A stretch of DNA of 53,256 bases from SG8-40 sp035528435 (GTDB lineage: Bacteria; Pseudomonadota; Gammaproteobacteria; Burkholderiales; Eutrophovitaceae). Every line of letters starts with the position of its first letter. Positions within the stretch are counted from its first letter, which is position 1. The notes below the pieces were generated by a model that saw only the letters and a program-made list of their open reading frames with translations, did no database searches and was not told where the DNA came from. Position numbers and translations under genes: made by a program. The stretch is from contig DATKYN010000216.1 of assembly GCA_035528435.1 (NCBI GenBank), positions 1 to 53,256 of the forward strand, in the 5' to 3' direction. This document shows, piece after piece, positions 7,386-15,342 of the stretch.

Positions 7386-9539
7386 ATGGAAAAATCGTTC
7401 AAGAGTGAAATCGAGCTGCTGCGCCTGGGCCAGGGCCAGACGTTTCACGGTGAAGGCATTCTGGCCATCACCAAGGCGTTGCTGCAGTCCGGCGTGTCCT
7501 ATGTTGGCGGATACCAGGGCGCGCCCGTGTCGCATCTGCTCGACGTCATGGTGCAGTCGAGCGGTTACATGCAAGAGCTCGGTGTTCACGTCGAAGCCTG
7601 TTCAAATGAAGCCTCGGCGGCAGCCATGCTGGGCGCATCGATCCACTACCCGATCCGGGGTGCAGTGACATGGAAGTCGATCGTAGGCACCAACGTCGCG
7701 GCTGATGCCTTGTCCAATCTGTCTTCGCCCGGTGTCAAGGGCGGAGCGCTCATCGTGGTGGGAGAAGACTACGGCGAGGGCGCCAGTGTCATCCAGGAGC
7801 GCACTCACGCGTTTGCCCTGAAGTCCACTATGCTGATGCTGGACCCGCGCCCGGACCTGACGAACATGGTGCGTATGGTCGAGCACGGGTTTCTTCTGTC
7901 AGAGACTTCGAGCATGCCGGCGATACTCGAATTGCGCATTCGAACCTGCCATGTGCGCGGCAGCTTCGAGTGCAAGGACAACGTGGCGCCGGCGATCTCC
8001 ACCCGTCAGTTGCTCGATCAACCCGCCGAGTTCGACTACTCGCGCCTGGCCCATCCGCCGGTGACCTTCCGTCATGAAAAACTCAAGGTGGAGCAGCGGA
8101 TACCCGCAGCACGCGCCTATATTGCCGAGCGTAAATTGAACGAACTGTTTGAAGGGGCGCGTGACGATGTCGGATTGATCGTGCAGGGCGGTTTGTATAA
8201 CTCGCTGATTCGGGCGCTGCAACAGTACGGCCTGGCCGATGCCTTCGGGGCAGCGCAGATCCCGATTCTGGTGTTGAACGTCACGTTCCCGCTGGTACCG
8301 GAGGAAATCGCTGATTTCTGTCTTGGCAAACGCGCAGTGTTGATGCTCGAAGAGGGGCAGCCCGATTTTATCGAGCAGGATGTTCTGACGATGTTGCGCC
8401 GGCGCGATATCAATACGCCGGTCCACGGCAAGGACATGATTGCTGCAAGCGGTGAATACACCGTTGAGGTGATAGCGGGTGGCGTCGAACAGTTTTGTGA
8501 CCGTTACCTTGCCGACGTTGATGTCGGCAGCGGCAAGGCCTGGCGTGCCGGCAACGCATCGCGGCGTGATGAGGTCGGGGCAGCGATGGCTTCTGTGCTG
8601 CCCCCGCGTCCGCCGGCTTTTTGCGTTGGTTGTCCTGAGCGGCCTGTGTTCTCGGCATTGAAACTGGCACAACGTGACGCGGGACCGGTGCACATCGCGG
8701 CCGATATCGGGTGTCACGCTTTCAGCACTTTTGAGCCGTTTTCTTTTGGCCATTCGATACTTGGTTACGGCATGAGTCTGGCCAGTCGTGCCGGCGTGTC
8801 TCCGATGATGAACCGGCGCGTACTCGCGGTAATGGGTGATGGCGGATTCTGGCACAACGGCCTGCTGACCGGCGTGCAATCCGCGCTGTTCAACGGCGAT
8901 GACGCGGTGCTGGTGATTTTCAAGAACGGCTACACTTCAGCGACGGGTACGCAGGAAATCATTTCCACTCCGGGCGAAGAAGTAAAGCAAAGTGCCAGGC
9001 TCAAGAACGATAGCCTGGTCGACCGTAACCGCACCATCGAGAACACCCTGAAAGGTCTGGGCGTCAAATGGATGCGAACTGTACATACCTATCATGTCGC
9101 CAAGGTACGCAAGGTTCTTGACGAGGCCTTTGCCAGCGACTTCGAGGGGTTGAAGGTCATCATTGCCGAGGGTGAATGCCAACTCGAACGTCAGCGGCGC
9201 GTCAGGCCGTGGATCGCCGGCCTGCTGCGTGCCGGAAAGCGGGTGGAGCGCGTGCGATACGGCGTCGACGAAGACGTTTGCACCGGGGATCATGCCTGTA
9301 TTCGCCTGTCCGGTTGCCCAACCCTGACGTTGAAAGACAACCCTGACCCGCTGAAGGTGGACCCGGTAGCGACAGTGGTGGATGGCTGTGTCGGCTGCGG
9401 GTTATGTGGCGAAAACGCCCACGCCGCGACCTTGTGTCCGTCGTTTTATCGCGCCGAGATTGTTCGTAACCCAAAGTGGCACGAACGCCTCATCGGAGCC
9501 TTGCGTGCTCGCGTGTTGCGGCGCTTGCAACCGGTCTGA
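7386..9539 (+). CDS. iorA: Indolepyruvate ferredoxin oxidoreductase, alpha subunit
   Basis: The product has 717 residues and starts after AGGAC. The N-terminal third is the pyrimidine-type domain of 2-oxoacid oxidoreductases (GGYQGAPVSHLLDVM, and SNEASAAAMLGAS near residue 75). The thiamine-diphosphate domain has CVGCPERP, then MGDGGFWHNGLLTG at residues 483-496 with the downstream Asn of the GDG...N motif. The C-terminus (about 630-690) is ferredoxin-like with clustered cysteines, including GCVGCGLCGENAH. The enzyme decarboxylates arylpyruvates such as indolepyruvate to acyl-CoA and reduces ferredoxin, in aromatic amino acid breakdown. The beta subunit follows by four bases, so the two form an operon. 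The substrate may be broader than indolepyruvate. Confidence 0.92.
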   Translation: MEKSFKSEIELLRLGQGQTFHGEGILAITKALLQSGVSYVGGYQGAPVSHLLDVMVQSSGYMQELGVHVEACSNEASAAAMLGASIHYPIRGAVTWKSIVGTNVAADALSNLSSPGVKGGALIVVGEDYGEGASVIQERTHAFALKSTMLMLDPRPDLTNMVRMVEHGFLLSETSSMPAILELRIRTCHVRGSFECKDNVAPAISTRQLLDQPAEFDYSRLAHPPVTFRHEKLKVEQRIPAARAYIAERKLNELFEGARDDVGLIVQGGLYNSLIRALQQYGLADAFGAAQIPILVLNVTFPLVPEEIADFCLGKRAVLMLEEGQPDFIEQDVLTMLRRRDINTPVHGKDMIAASGEYTVEVIAGGVEQFCDRYLADVDVGSGKAWRAGNASRRDEVGAAMASVLPPRPPAFCVGCPERPVFSALKLAQRDAGPVHIAADIGCHAFSTFEPFSFGHSILGYGMSLASRAGVSPMMNRRVLAVMGDGGFWHNGLLTGVQSALFNGDDAVLVIFKNGYTSATGTQEIISTPGEEVKQSARLKNDSLVDRNRTIENTLKGLGVKWMRTVHTYHVAKVRKVLDEAFASDFEGLKVIIAEGECQLERQRRVRPWIAGLLRAGKRVERVRYGVDEDVCTGDHACIRLSGCPTLTLKDNPDPLKVDPVATVVDGCVGCGLCGENAHAATLCPSFYRAEIVRNPKWHERLIGALRARVLRRLQPV

Positions 9540-9543
9540 TGCG

Positions 9544-11121
9544 ATGAAGGATACCGGCACGGAAAAGCGTCCGATCACCATGTTGATTTGTGCGCTTGGC
9601 GGTGAGGGTGGAGGCGTGCTGGTCGAATGGCTGGTACGCACCGCGACGGAACTCGGTTTTCCGGTCCAGAGCACTTCCATTCCGGGTGTGGCGCAACGCA
9701 CCGGCTCAACCACCTACTATATTGAAATCTATCCCGTCCCGCTCGCTGAACTGGGCGGGAGGCGACCGGTGCTCAGCCTCTATCCGGTCCCCGGAGCCCT
9801 GGACATACTGGTGTCGTCGGAGTTGCTGGAGACTGTGCGCCAGATTGGCAACGGCATGGTGTCACCAGCCTCAACCCGGGTCCTGACATCCACTTCACGT
9901 ACGCTGACCACGGCCGAAAAGATGCAATCGGGCGACGGGCGCGTACCGGACGATGAGCTGATCGCGGTGGTCGGGAAATACAGCGCTGAATATCATGCGA
10001 TCGACATGACCCGGATCTCTAATCAAGCGGGTACTGTCGTCAGCGCCGTGATGATGGGCGCAATCGCCGGCAGTGGCTGGTTGCCGTTTCCGCGCGAGGC
10101 GTTCGAGGCGACCATCCGTCAATCGAAACGAGGTGTCGAAGCCAGTCTGAACGGGTTCGCGCTTGCGGCGAATGTTGTCAGAAAACGCGAACCGGAAGAT
10201 GTTGTCAGGGGACCATCGGACCGCGTCAATGATTCTGTCCTGCCGGCGGAAGCCGCAGATTTTCCGGATCCGTTACGAGAGATGATTGCCCGCGGCTACA
10301 CGCGTCTCATTGAATATCAGGGTATCGATTACGCACGGTTGTATCTGGCCCGGCTGCAGAAAGTTGTTGCGGCGGAGCGGGCTGCGGACCCCGATGGCAA
10401 GCATGGGTTCGTCGTTGCGTTGGAGACAGCACGCTATCTGGCGTTGTGGATGGCATTCGATGACATTGTGCGTGTCGCGGATCTGAAGTGCCGCGCCAGC
10501 CGGTATGTGCGCGTGCGCCGTGAGGTCAAGGCGCGGCCCGACGAACTGGTTCGTGTCTACGATTTCTTTAAACCCGGAATGCCGGAACTCTCCGGGTTAT
10601 TGCCCCGCTTCCTGGCGCAACCGTTACTGCGCTGGGACACGCGCCGTGCCGCGGCGGGCAAACCGAGGTTTGCTATCCCGCTCAAGGTCGGGGCGCACAG
10701 CTTGTCCGGGTTTGTGGCCCTGCGTTTTGTCGCCAGTCTCCGCTGGTTACGCCCGCGCGGCACGCGCTTCGCTCAGGAGCAGGAAATGATCGAGCGCTGG
10801 TTGGGCGGGATTATTCATGGCGTGGGTGCAAGCTGGCAGGTCGGATTTGAGGTCGCAGCCTGCGCGCGCCTGATCAAAGGCTATGGAACGACCAACGAAC
10901 GCGGCAAGGAGAATCTGCTGCACGTGCTGAATCATCTGATGGACATCGATTTTGAAAGTGCCCGGGCGCGCGCCGCGGCGATACGTTCGGCACGCGAGTC
11001 TGCAATGTCTGACGATACCGGAAAGGCGCTGGATCAGGCGTTGGCTAATGCGGGTGCGCCTGCCCGGCCTGTGAAGGCACAGCCGGTGATGTGGGTGAAG
11101 AAACCGCGCCGCACAGCGTAA
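9544..11121 (+). CDS. iorB: Indolepyruvate oxidoreductase beta-subunit family protein, long form
   Basis: The product has 525 residues from the ATG at 9544; a frame open upstream overlaps iorA and is not used. Residues 10-200 are the gamma-type domain of 2-oxoacid:ferredoxin oxidoreductases: ICALGGEGGGVLVEWL near residue 15, then QSTSIPGVAQRTGSTTYYIEI. Classic IorB is about 200 residues. Here some 300 residues follow, of the type annotated as DUF6537 in long IorB proteins of proteobacteria. It pairs with the alpha subunit immediately upstream, and its start probably depends on translational coupling because no strong ribosome-binding site is seen. The role of the extension is unknown. Confidence 0.88.
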   Translation: MKDTGTEKRPITMLICALGGEGGGVLVEWLVRTATELGFPVQSTSIPGVAQRTGSTTYYIEIYPVPLAELGGRRPVLSLYPVPGALDILVSSELLETVRQIGNGMVSPASTRVLTSTSRTLTTAEKMQSGDGRVPDDELIAVVGKYSAEYHAIDMTRISNQAGTVVSAVMMGAIAGSGWLPFPREAFEATIRQSKRGVEASLNGFALAANVVRKREPEDVVRGPSDRVNDSVLPAEAADFPDPLREMIARGYTRLIEYQGIDYARLYLARLQKVVAAERAADPDGKHGFVVALETARYLALWMAFDDIVRVADLKCRASRYVRVRREVKARPDELVRVYDFFKPGMPELSGLLPRFLAQPLLRWDTRRAAAGKPRFAIPLKVGAHSLSGFVALRFVASLRWLRPRGTRFAQEQEMIERWLGGIIHGVGASWQVGFEVAACARLIKGYGTTNERGKENLLHVLNHLMDIDFESARARAAAIRSARESAMSDDTGKALDQALANAGAPARPVKAQPVMWVKKPRRTA

Positions 11122-11399
11122 CAGTACGCCCGCAAGGTCGCTGGCGCGGCGCTGCGACAAAAGCTTTGTGTATCCGTTTCCATGATCTGGTCCTGGTTTC
11201 GGCCACCGCAACTGCGCGGTTGCGCAAACAAGACTCCGTATGCCGGGTCACGTTCGCTGTGATATCGGCCCACGAGCACCCCTGCAATAATCGCGTTCAA
11301 CCCGGGCGGGTGGCTGTCCGTGTGATGAAAGCGCACGCCGGGGTACTCGCGCTCCAGCATATCTGTCCAGTCCTGAAGCGAATGAACGATGCGGCTCAT
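11034..11399 (-). CDS. Unknown small protein, second gene of a convergent pair
   Basis: The product has 121 residues. The start is the ATG at 11399-11397, which overlaps the stop of the upstream minus-strand gene as ATGA, a common sign of translational coupling. The first 65 residues (MSRIVHSLQDWTDMLEREYP onward) look like a real globular protein. The last 50, antisense to the iorB 3' end, look less so; a frameshift or earlier natural end is possible. I recognise no family. The 88-base overlap with iorB is unusual and lowers confidence. Confidence 0.4.
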   Translation of the reverse strand: MSRIVHSLQDWTDMLEREYPGVRFHHTDSHPPGLNAIIAGVLVGRYHSERDPAYGVLFAQPRSCGGRNQDQIMETDTQSFCRSAAPATLRAYCYAVRRGFFTHITGCAFTGRAGAPALANA

Positions 11400-11845
11400 T
11401 TGCAGTTTCCACTGCACCGGATGAGGCGTTGCGCGCAGTTGATGCGGTTGAACGCTTCTGCGGCCCTGTAGTCGAGGTCACCTCCGGAATGGTTTAATTG
11501 CGCGTTATTGCAATGCCGGCGCTGCGTCACGTAGACGGGCCTGCCCAGCCATTCGACATTGGCGCAACCCGGACTGCCGATTCCGAATTGAATGCCAAGC
11601 TCATATTGGCCGCAGAACGCGCCGCGATGTGTGACACTGCCTTCGATATGCCAATTCCCGTCTTCGAGCAGCCAGGCGCGGATGTCTCCGTAATTGAAAT
11701 CGAGCCGAACGAGGGATTGTGCACCGCCAATATCATTGCTCCGGCGCGGTTCCGTAGCCAGTTTGCGCACCTCTTCAGCACTAATGGCCGAAACGGAAAA
11801 AATGCATGAGACTATAAAAAATACTGTAGTTAGAATACGTTGCAT
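11396..11845 (-). CDS. Exported Cys-rich protein of unknown function
   Basis: The product has 149 residues from the ATG at 11845; a TTG lies one codon upstream. A signal peptide is clear: MQR, then ILTTVFFIVSCIFSVSAISA with cleavage likely after SAISA. The mature part contains WLLEDGNWHIEGSVTHRGAFCG and several cysteines (FCG, GCAN, RHCN, INCAQ, RCSGNC) that could form periplasmic disulfides. I recognise no family. Its stop overlaps the start of the next minus-strand gene by four bases. The pair points against iorAB and away from the CBS gene, so it is probably a separate transcription unit. Confidence 0.55.
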   Translation of the reverse strand: MQRILTTVFFIVSCIFSVSAISAEEVRKLATEPRRSNDIGGAQSLVRLDFNYGDIRAWLLEDGNWHIEGSVTHRGAFCGQYELGIQFGIGSPGCANVEWLGRPVYVTQRRHCNNAQLNHSGGDLDYRAAEAFNRINCAQRLIRCSGNCK

Positions 11846-11885
11846 CAATGCAATCTATCACGGCAGCGAGCTGGCTACCAGCACG

Positions 11886-11914
11886 TTGACAAGCTATCGG
11901 CCTGGTTGAATACT
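11886..11914 (+). promoter_or_regulatory. Candidate sigma-70 promoter for the CBS-domain gene
   Basis: A perfect -35 box TTGACA lies at 11886-11891. With a 17-base spacer, AATACT at 11909-11914 matches the -10 consensus at four of six positions. It is 35 bases upstream of the CBS gene start. This is judged by eye only. Confidence 0.4.
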
Positions 11915-11949
11915 GACTCTTCCCGACCAATGCTGCTACGGAGAAACCG

Positions 11950-12378
11950 ATGAGAAGCGTTCAGCAACTGCTTGATGAAAAGGCGCACCGGCTCTTGACG
12001 ATTAAGCCAGACACGAGCGTGCTCGATGCCTTGAAGCTCATGGCTGAAAAAGACGTCGGTGCGCTGGTAGTGCTCGATGACGAAAAACTGGTCGGCATCT
12101 TTTCCGAGCGTGACTATGCGCGCAAGATTATCCTGTTTGGGAAGTCTTCGAAGGACACAGCCGTAAGCGAAATCATGACATCGAGGGTCGTTTGCGTGCG
12201 GCCTGAGCAGACTGCAGACGAGTGCATGTCATTCATGACCGGGAAGCGGGTTCGGCACCTTCCGGTTCTATCGGGAAAGAAAGTGGTTGGTATCATTTCC
12301 ATCGGCGACGTGGTGCGGGCAATGATTTCTGATCAGCAGCACACGATTGAGCAGCTCGAGCAGTACATCATGAGCTAA
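11950..12378 (+). CDS. CBS-domain-pair protein
   Basis: The 142-residue product is almost entirely one CBS pair (Bateman module). The first CBS spans about residues 7-63 (LLTIKPDTSVLDALKLMAEK, then GIFSERDYARKI); the second spans about 75-135 (VVCVRPEQTADECMSFMTGK, RHLPVLSGKKVVGIISIGDVV). The matching VGxxSxxD and GIxSxGDVV ends of both repeats define the fold. Such stand-alone pairs bind adenine nucleotides and act as energy or redox sensors in cis or trans; the partner here is unknown. The start is supported by CGGAGA at 11939-11944. A candidate promoter lies just upstream. Confidence 0.9.
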   Translation: MRSVQQLLDEKAHRLLTIKPDTSVLDALKLMAEKDVGALVVLDDEKLVGIFSERDYARKIILFGKSSKDTAVSEIMTSRVVCVRPEQTADECMSFMTGKRVRHLPVLSGKKVVGIISIGDVVRAMISDQQHTIEQLEQYIMS

Positions 12379-12396
12379 CCTCGGGCGCGCTGACCA

Positions 12397-12669
12397 ATGT
12401 CGTTTTGTCGTTTTGCGGTGCTCCTGTTTAGCGTCGTGAGTTGTTTGTCCGGATGCAAGTCGACCGAGACGATGACCGCGGCCCAGCTTGGCTGTGACAC
12501 GCGCGACGTCAAGATCCTTGACAGTCAGTTCGAGCGTGCCGGTTCGGAAACCACATGGTGTGCGCGCTGCTCTGGCTCCAACTCCGGCAAGAACTATGTT
12601 TGTGCGACCAATCCTTCACGCGATCGCGTTCAATGCCGGGAGGTTCCGCCCGGGCCACCTTGCGATTGA
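12397..12669 (+). CDS. Small Cys-rich lipoprotein
   Basis: The product has 90 residues. It begins MSFCRFAVLLFSVVSCLSGCKST: a short signal peptide with the lipobox LSGC, so Cys20 should be lipidated. The mature protein is rich in cysteine (GCDTR, WCARCSG, YVCATN, VQCREV, PCD), and the even number after the lipid Cys suggests three disulfides. I recognise no family. It sits 18 bases after the CBS gene and 32 bases before pxpB, so it could be co-transcribed with either. Confidence 0.65.
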   Translation: MSFCRFAVLLFSVVSCLSGCKSTETMTAAQLGCDTRDVKILDSQFERAGSETTWCARCSGSNSGKNYVCATNPSRDRVQCREVPPGPPCD

Positions 12670-12701
12670 AGTGACTGTGGTCGATTGTCCTTGACTGAAG
12701 A

Positions 12702-13430
12702 GTGCCCGATTCGAGCAAAGCGCAATTGAATTTCCTGCCTTTGGGTGATTGTGGGCTCCTGGTGGAGGTCGGCGTTCATGCCGACGCGGAAACAATTTCC
12801 CGCGTTCGGGCGCTTGCGGATCATCTTGCGCAATTGGATCTGCCCGGAATACGTGACCTGGTGCCGGCGTTGTGCACCATCGGCATTCATTACGACCCGG
12901 AACAATGGCGTGATGCAACTGCAAAACGTTCGCCCTATGAAATACTGGCGGCACGGATTCAGAAATCATTGCCCGATTTGTCGGCACTGGCCGCTTCCGA
13001 CGGACAGGCACGCGAGATCCCGGTGTGTTACGAAGCTGATTATGCTTTGGACCTCGCATCGCTTGCGCGAATGCAGGGCTTGTCACCGGAACAGGTCATC
13101 GAAATGCATAGTGGCGTGCAGTATTCGGTCTATATGATTGGTTTCGCTCCTGGATTCGCCTATCTTGGGCCGCTCGATGAGCGGCTGACTGTGCCACGCC
13201 GGGAAACACCCCGCACTCGTGTGCCCGCTGGCAGCGTTGCCGTTGCAAATCAGTACACAGGCATTTATCCCGGCGCATTGCCCGGCGGATGGCATGTCAT
13301 CGGGCGCACGCCTTTGCGATTGTTTGATTCCTCTTGCTCACAACCGTCGCTTTTGCGGGCTGGTGACCAGGTGCGATTTACACCGATCGGCGTGGCGGAA
13401 TTCCGGCGCCTGCAGGACGCGAAGCAATGA
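12702..13430 (+). CDS. pxpB: 5-oxoprolinase subunit B (PxpB, KipI-like)
   Basis: The 242-residue product starts at a GTG. It matches the allophanate-hydrolase-subunit-1 / KipI family: FLPLGDCGLLVEVG near the N-terminus, EIPVCYEADYALDL in the middle, then YMIGFAPGFAYLGPLDERL and the basic-Pro segment PRRETPRTRVPAGSVAVA, ending in GWHVIGRTPLRLFD. PxpA, PxpB and PxpC together hydrolyse 5-oxoproline (pyroglutamate) to glutamate using ATP. Here the order is B-C-A with a four-base overlap into pxpC, which argues for a single operon. The order and completeness make the oxoprolinase call stronger than a urea-amidolyase role. Confidence 0.93.
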   Translation: MPDSSKAQLNFLPLGDCGLLVEVGVHADAETISRVRALADHLAQLDLPGIRDLVPALCTIGIHYDPEQWRDATAKRSPYEILAARIQKSLPDLSALAASDGQAREIPVCYEADYALDLASLARMQGLSPEQVIEMHSGVQYSVYMIGFAPGFAYLGPLDERLTVPRRETPRTRVPAGSVAVANQYTGIYPGALPGGWHVIGRTPLRLFDSSCSQPSLLRAGDQVRFTPIGVAEFRRLQDAKQ

Positions 13431-14431
13431 CAGCGGAGGTGATCCGTGCAGGATTGCTCACCACTGTGCAGGACCGGGGGCGTTTTGGACTGCAGCACTT
13501 CGGCGTGCCGGCAAGCGGCGCGATGGACGCGTACGCGCTGCAGATTGCAAACCGCCTGGTTGGAAACGCGGATGCTGCGGCAGCGCTGGAAATCACTATC
13601 ACCGGACCGGTTCTGAAGTTTGCAGCCGATACCCTGATCGCGCTCAGTGGCGGTGACCTCGAGCCGATGGTTGATGACAAGCCTGTGCCGATGAATCGCC
13701 CGGTGTGGATCGCGCACGGCCGCCGGCTTGCGTTCGGCCGTTGCAATGCAGGGTGTCGCACCTACCTGGCATTTGCCGGAGGCATAGACGTGGCGCCGGT
13801 GCTGGGTAGCCGATCGACCTACGTGCGCGCGGCACTTGGCGGGGTGGATGGCCGTGCCCTCAAAGCTGGTGACCGTATCGTTGCGGTTTCGAACGAGATT
13901 GCTTATTGCGCGGCCTTGCGCAATTCGGCGGCTTTCTTGCGCGATGGGTTTGCGGCGCCGCGTTGGTCAGTGCAGGTCCAGTTCGAGAGATTGATGCTGC
14001 GTCCGCAGCGTATCCGGTTTGTCGCCGGGCGTCATTGGGAGCTGCTGGCGCCGGGTGTGCGCGAGCAGTTTACAAGCGGAACTTTCCGCGTCGGCGCATC
14101 ATCCGACCGTATGGGTTACAGACTCGAAGGTGTTCGGCTCGAGAGCGGGGAGTGCGGTGATATCGCTTCGGAAGCGGTTGCATTCGGCACAATTCAACTG
14201 CCACCGGATGGTAACCCGATTGTGTTGATGGCCGACCGCCAGACCATCGGCGGTTATCCGCGGATAGGCGAGGTGGCCAGTGCTGATCTGCCGCTGCTGG
14301 CGCAACTCAAGCCCGGAGATACACTGCGGTTTGAGTGCATCACTCTTGCCGATGCCCAGAGGCTGGTCCACGCGCAGGCCGTTGCTCTGAAACAAATCGA
14401 AGCGTCAATCGAGACAAGCCTGAACGCGTGA
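13427..14431 (+). CDS. pxpC: 5-oxoprolinase subunit C (PxpC, KipA-like)
   Basis: The 334-residue product starts within the pxpB stop (ATGA). It belongs to the allophanate-hydrolase-subunit-2 / KipA family: VIRAGLLTTVQDRGRFGLQH at the N-terminus, VPASGAMDAYALQIANRLVG, TYLAFAGGIDVAPVLGSRST and, near the C-terminus, VLMADRQTIGGYPRIGEVAS. The subunit forms the PxpBC part of the ATP-dependent 5-oxoprolinase. It is followed 13 bases later by pxpA. Length and motifs are normal for the family. Confidence 0.94.
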   Translation: MTAEVIRAGLLTTVQDRGRFGLQHFGVPASGAMDAYALQIANRLVGNADAAAALEITITGPVLKFAADTLIALSGGDLEPMVDDKPVPMNRPVWIAHGRRLAFGRCNAGCRTYLAFAGGIDVAPVLGSRSTYVRAALGGVDGRALKAGDRIVAVSNEIAYCAALRNSAAFLRDGFAAPRWSVQVQFERLMLRPQRIRFVAGRHWELLAPGVREQFTSGTFRVGASSDRMGYRLEGVRLESGECGDIASEAVAFGTIQLPPDGNPIVLMADRQTIGGYPRIGEVASADLPLLAQLKPGDTLRFECITLADAQRLVHAQAVALKQIEASIETSLNA

Positions 14432-14444
14432 GCGGAGACGAGGA

Positions 14445-15215
14445 ATGAACAGGTCAATTGACTTGAATTGCGACATTGGTGAGCAAGAAAGTGATGAAGG
14501 CCAGTTACATGAGTCGGCGATATTGCCCCACATCAGCTCTGCGAACGTGGCCTGCGGTTTTCATGCCGGCGATGCCCGGGTCATGCGCCGAACCATGCAA
14601 GCGGCGGCGAAACATGCGCTGGCGGTTGGAGCTCACCCCTCCCTGGCGGATCGCGACGGATTTGGCCGGCGTGAGTTGCCAGTCAGTGCCGATGAAGTCT
14701 ACGAACTCACGCTGTACCAGATTGGCGCCTCGGCGGCCATGGCGAAAGCGGCGGGAACCCGGCTGAACCATGTCAAACCGCATGGCGCCTTGTACAACAT
14801 GGCTGCCCGCGATCGTGTGCTGGCCGATGCCGTAGCGCATGCGGTGCGCGATTTCGACTCCGGTCTGGTTCTGTTCGGATTGTCGGGATCGCAGTTGATC
14901 CTTGCGGGGGAGGAGCTGGGGCTCAATAGCGCCAGCGAGGTGTTCGCGGACCGCCGATATCAATCGGATGGGTCGCTGACGCCGCGCTCGGAGGCAGACG
15001 CCCTGATTCATGATGTTGAAGAGGCTGCGCGGCAGGTGCTCGATATGATCGAGCACGGTTTCGTGCGCGCGCGCGATGGCAGCGAAGTGCCGGTTCGTGC
15101 CGAAACCGTGTGTATTCACGGTGACGCCCCGACGGCACCTCGATTCGCGCAGCACCTGGCGGGAATTCTGACTCAGGTGGGCGTCACGCTGCGAGCTGTC
15201 GGCCGGGACGACTGA
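14445..15215 (+). CDS. pxpA: 5-oxoprolinase subunit A (PxpA, LamB/YcsF family)
   Basis: The 256-residue product starts after a GAGG ribosome-binding site. It carries the family motifs in order: DLNCDIGEQ (residues 6-14), SSANVACGFHAGDARVM, VGAHPSLADRDGFGRRE, NHVKPHGALYNMAARD, EVFADRRYQSDGSLTPRSE and ETVCIHGDAPTA. The conserved His and Asp residues are expected to form the active site that works with PxpBC to open the pyroglutamate ring. The Rho-independent terminator at 15260-15285 closes the operon. Confidence 0.95.
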   Translation: MNRSIDLNCDIGEQESDEGQLHESAILPHISSANVACGFHAGDARVMRRTMQAAAKHALAVGAHPSLADRDGFGRRELPVSADEVYELTLYQIGASAAMAKAAGTRLNHVKPHGALYNMAARDRVLADAVAHAVRDFDSGLVLFGLSGSQLILAGEELGLNSASEVFADRRYQSDGSLTPRSEADALIHDVEEAARQVLDMIEHGFVRARDGSEVPVRAETVCIHGDAPTAPRFAQHLAGILTQVGVTLRAVGRDD

Positions 15216-15234
15216 ATCCGGTCGGCAAATACTC

Positions 15235-15240
15235 TATAAT
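15235..15240 (+). promoter_or_regulatory. Consensus -10 box after pxpA
   Basis: TATAAT at 15235-15240 is a perfect -10 hexamer. The -35 position (about 15212-15217, CTGAAT) is poor. If used, transcription would begin near 15247 and immediately run into the hairpin at 15260-15285. Confidence 0.4.
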
Positions 15241-15259
15241 CCGTGCCTTGTATTGCCTA

Positions 15260-15285
15260 GCCGCCGACAACATCGGCGGCTTTTT
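15260..15285 (+). terminator. Rho-independent terminator closing the pxp operon
   Basis: An 8-bp perfect stem (GCCGCCGA at 15260-15267, TCGGCGGC at 15273-15280) with loop CAACA is followed by five T residues. It lies 45 bases after the pxpA stop. Confidence 0.9.
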
Positions 15286-15342
15286 CGTTACCTCGGCCGG
15301 GCCTGCCGCGCAGCCCTGCGTAATAACAACGGGATCGACACG

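Noticed and set aside
7899..8879. 326-codon minus-strand open frame inside iorA
   Set aside because: It is fully antisense to the thiamine-enzyme coding frame and is rich in His, Arg and Gln with no recognisable domain.
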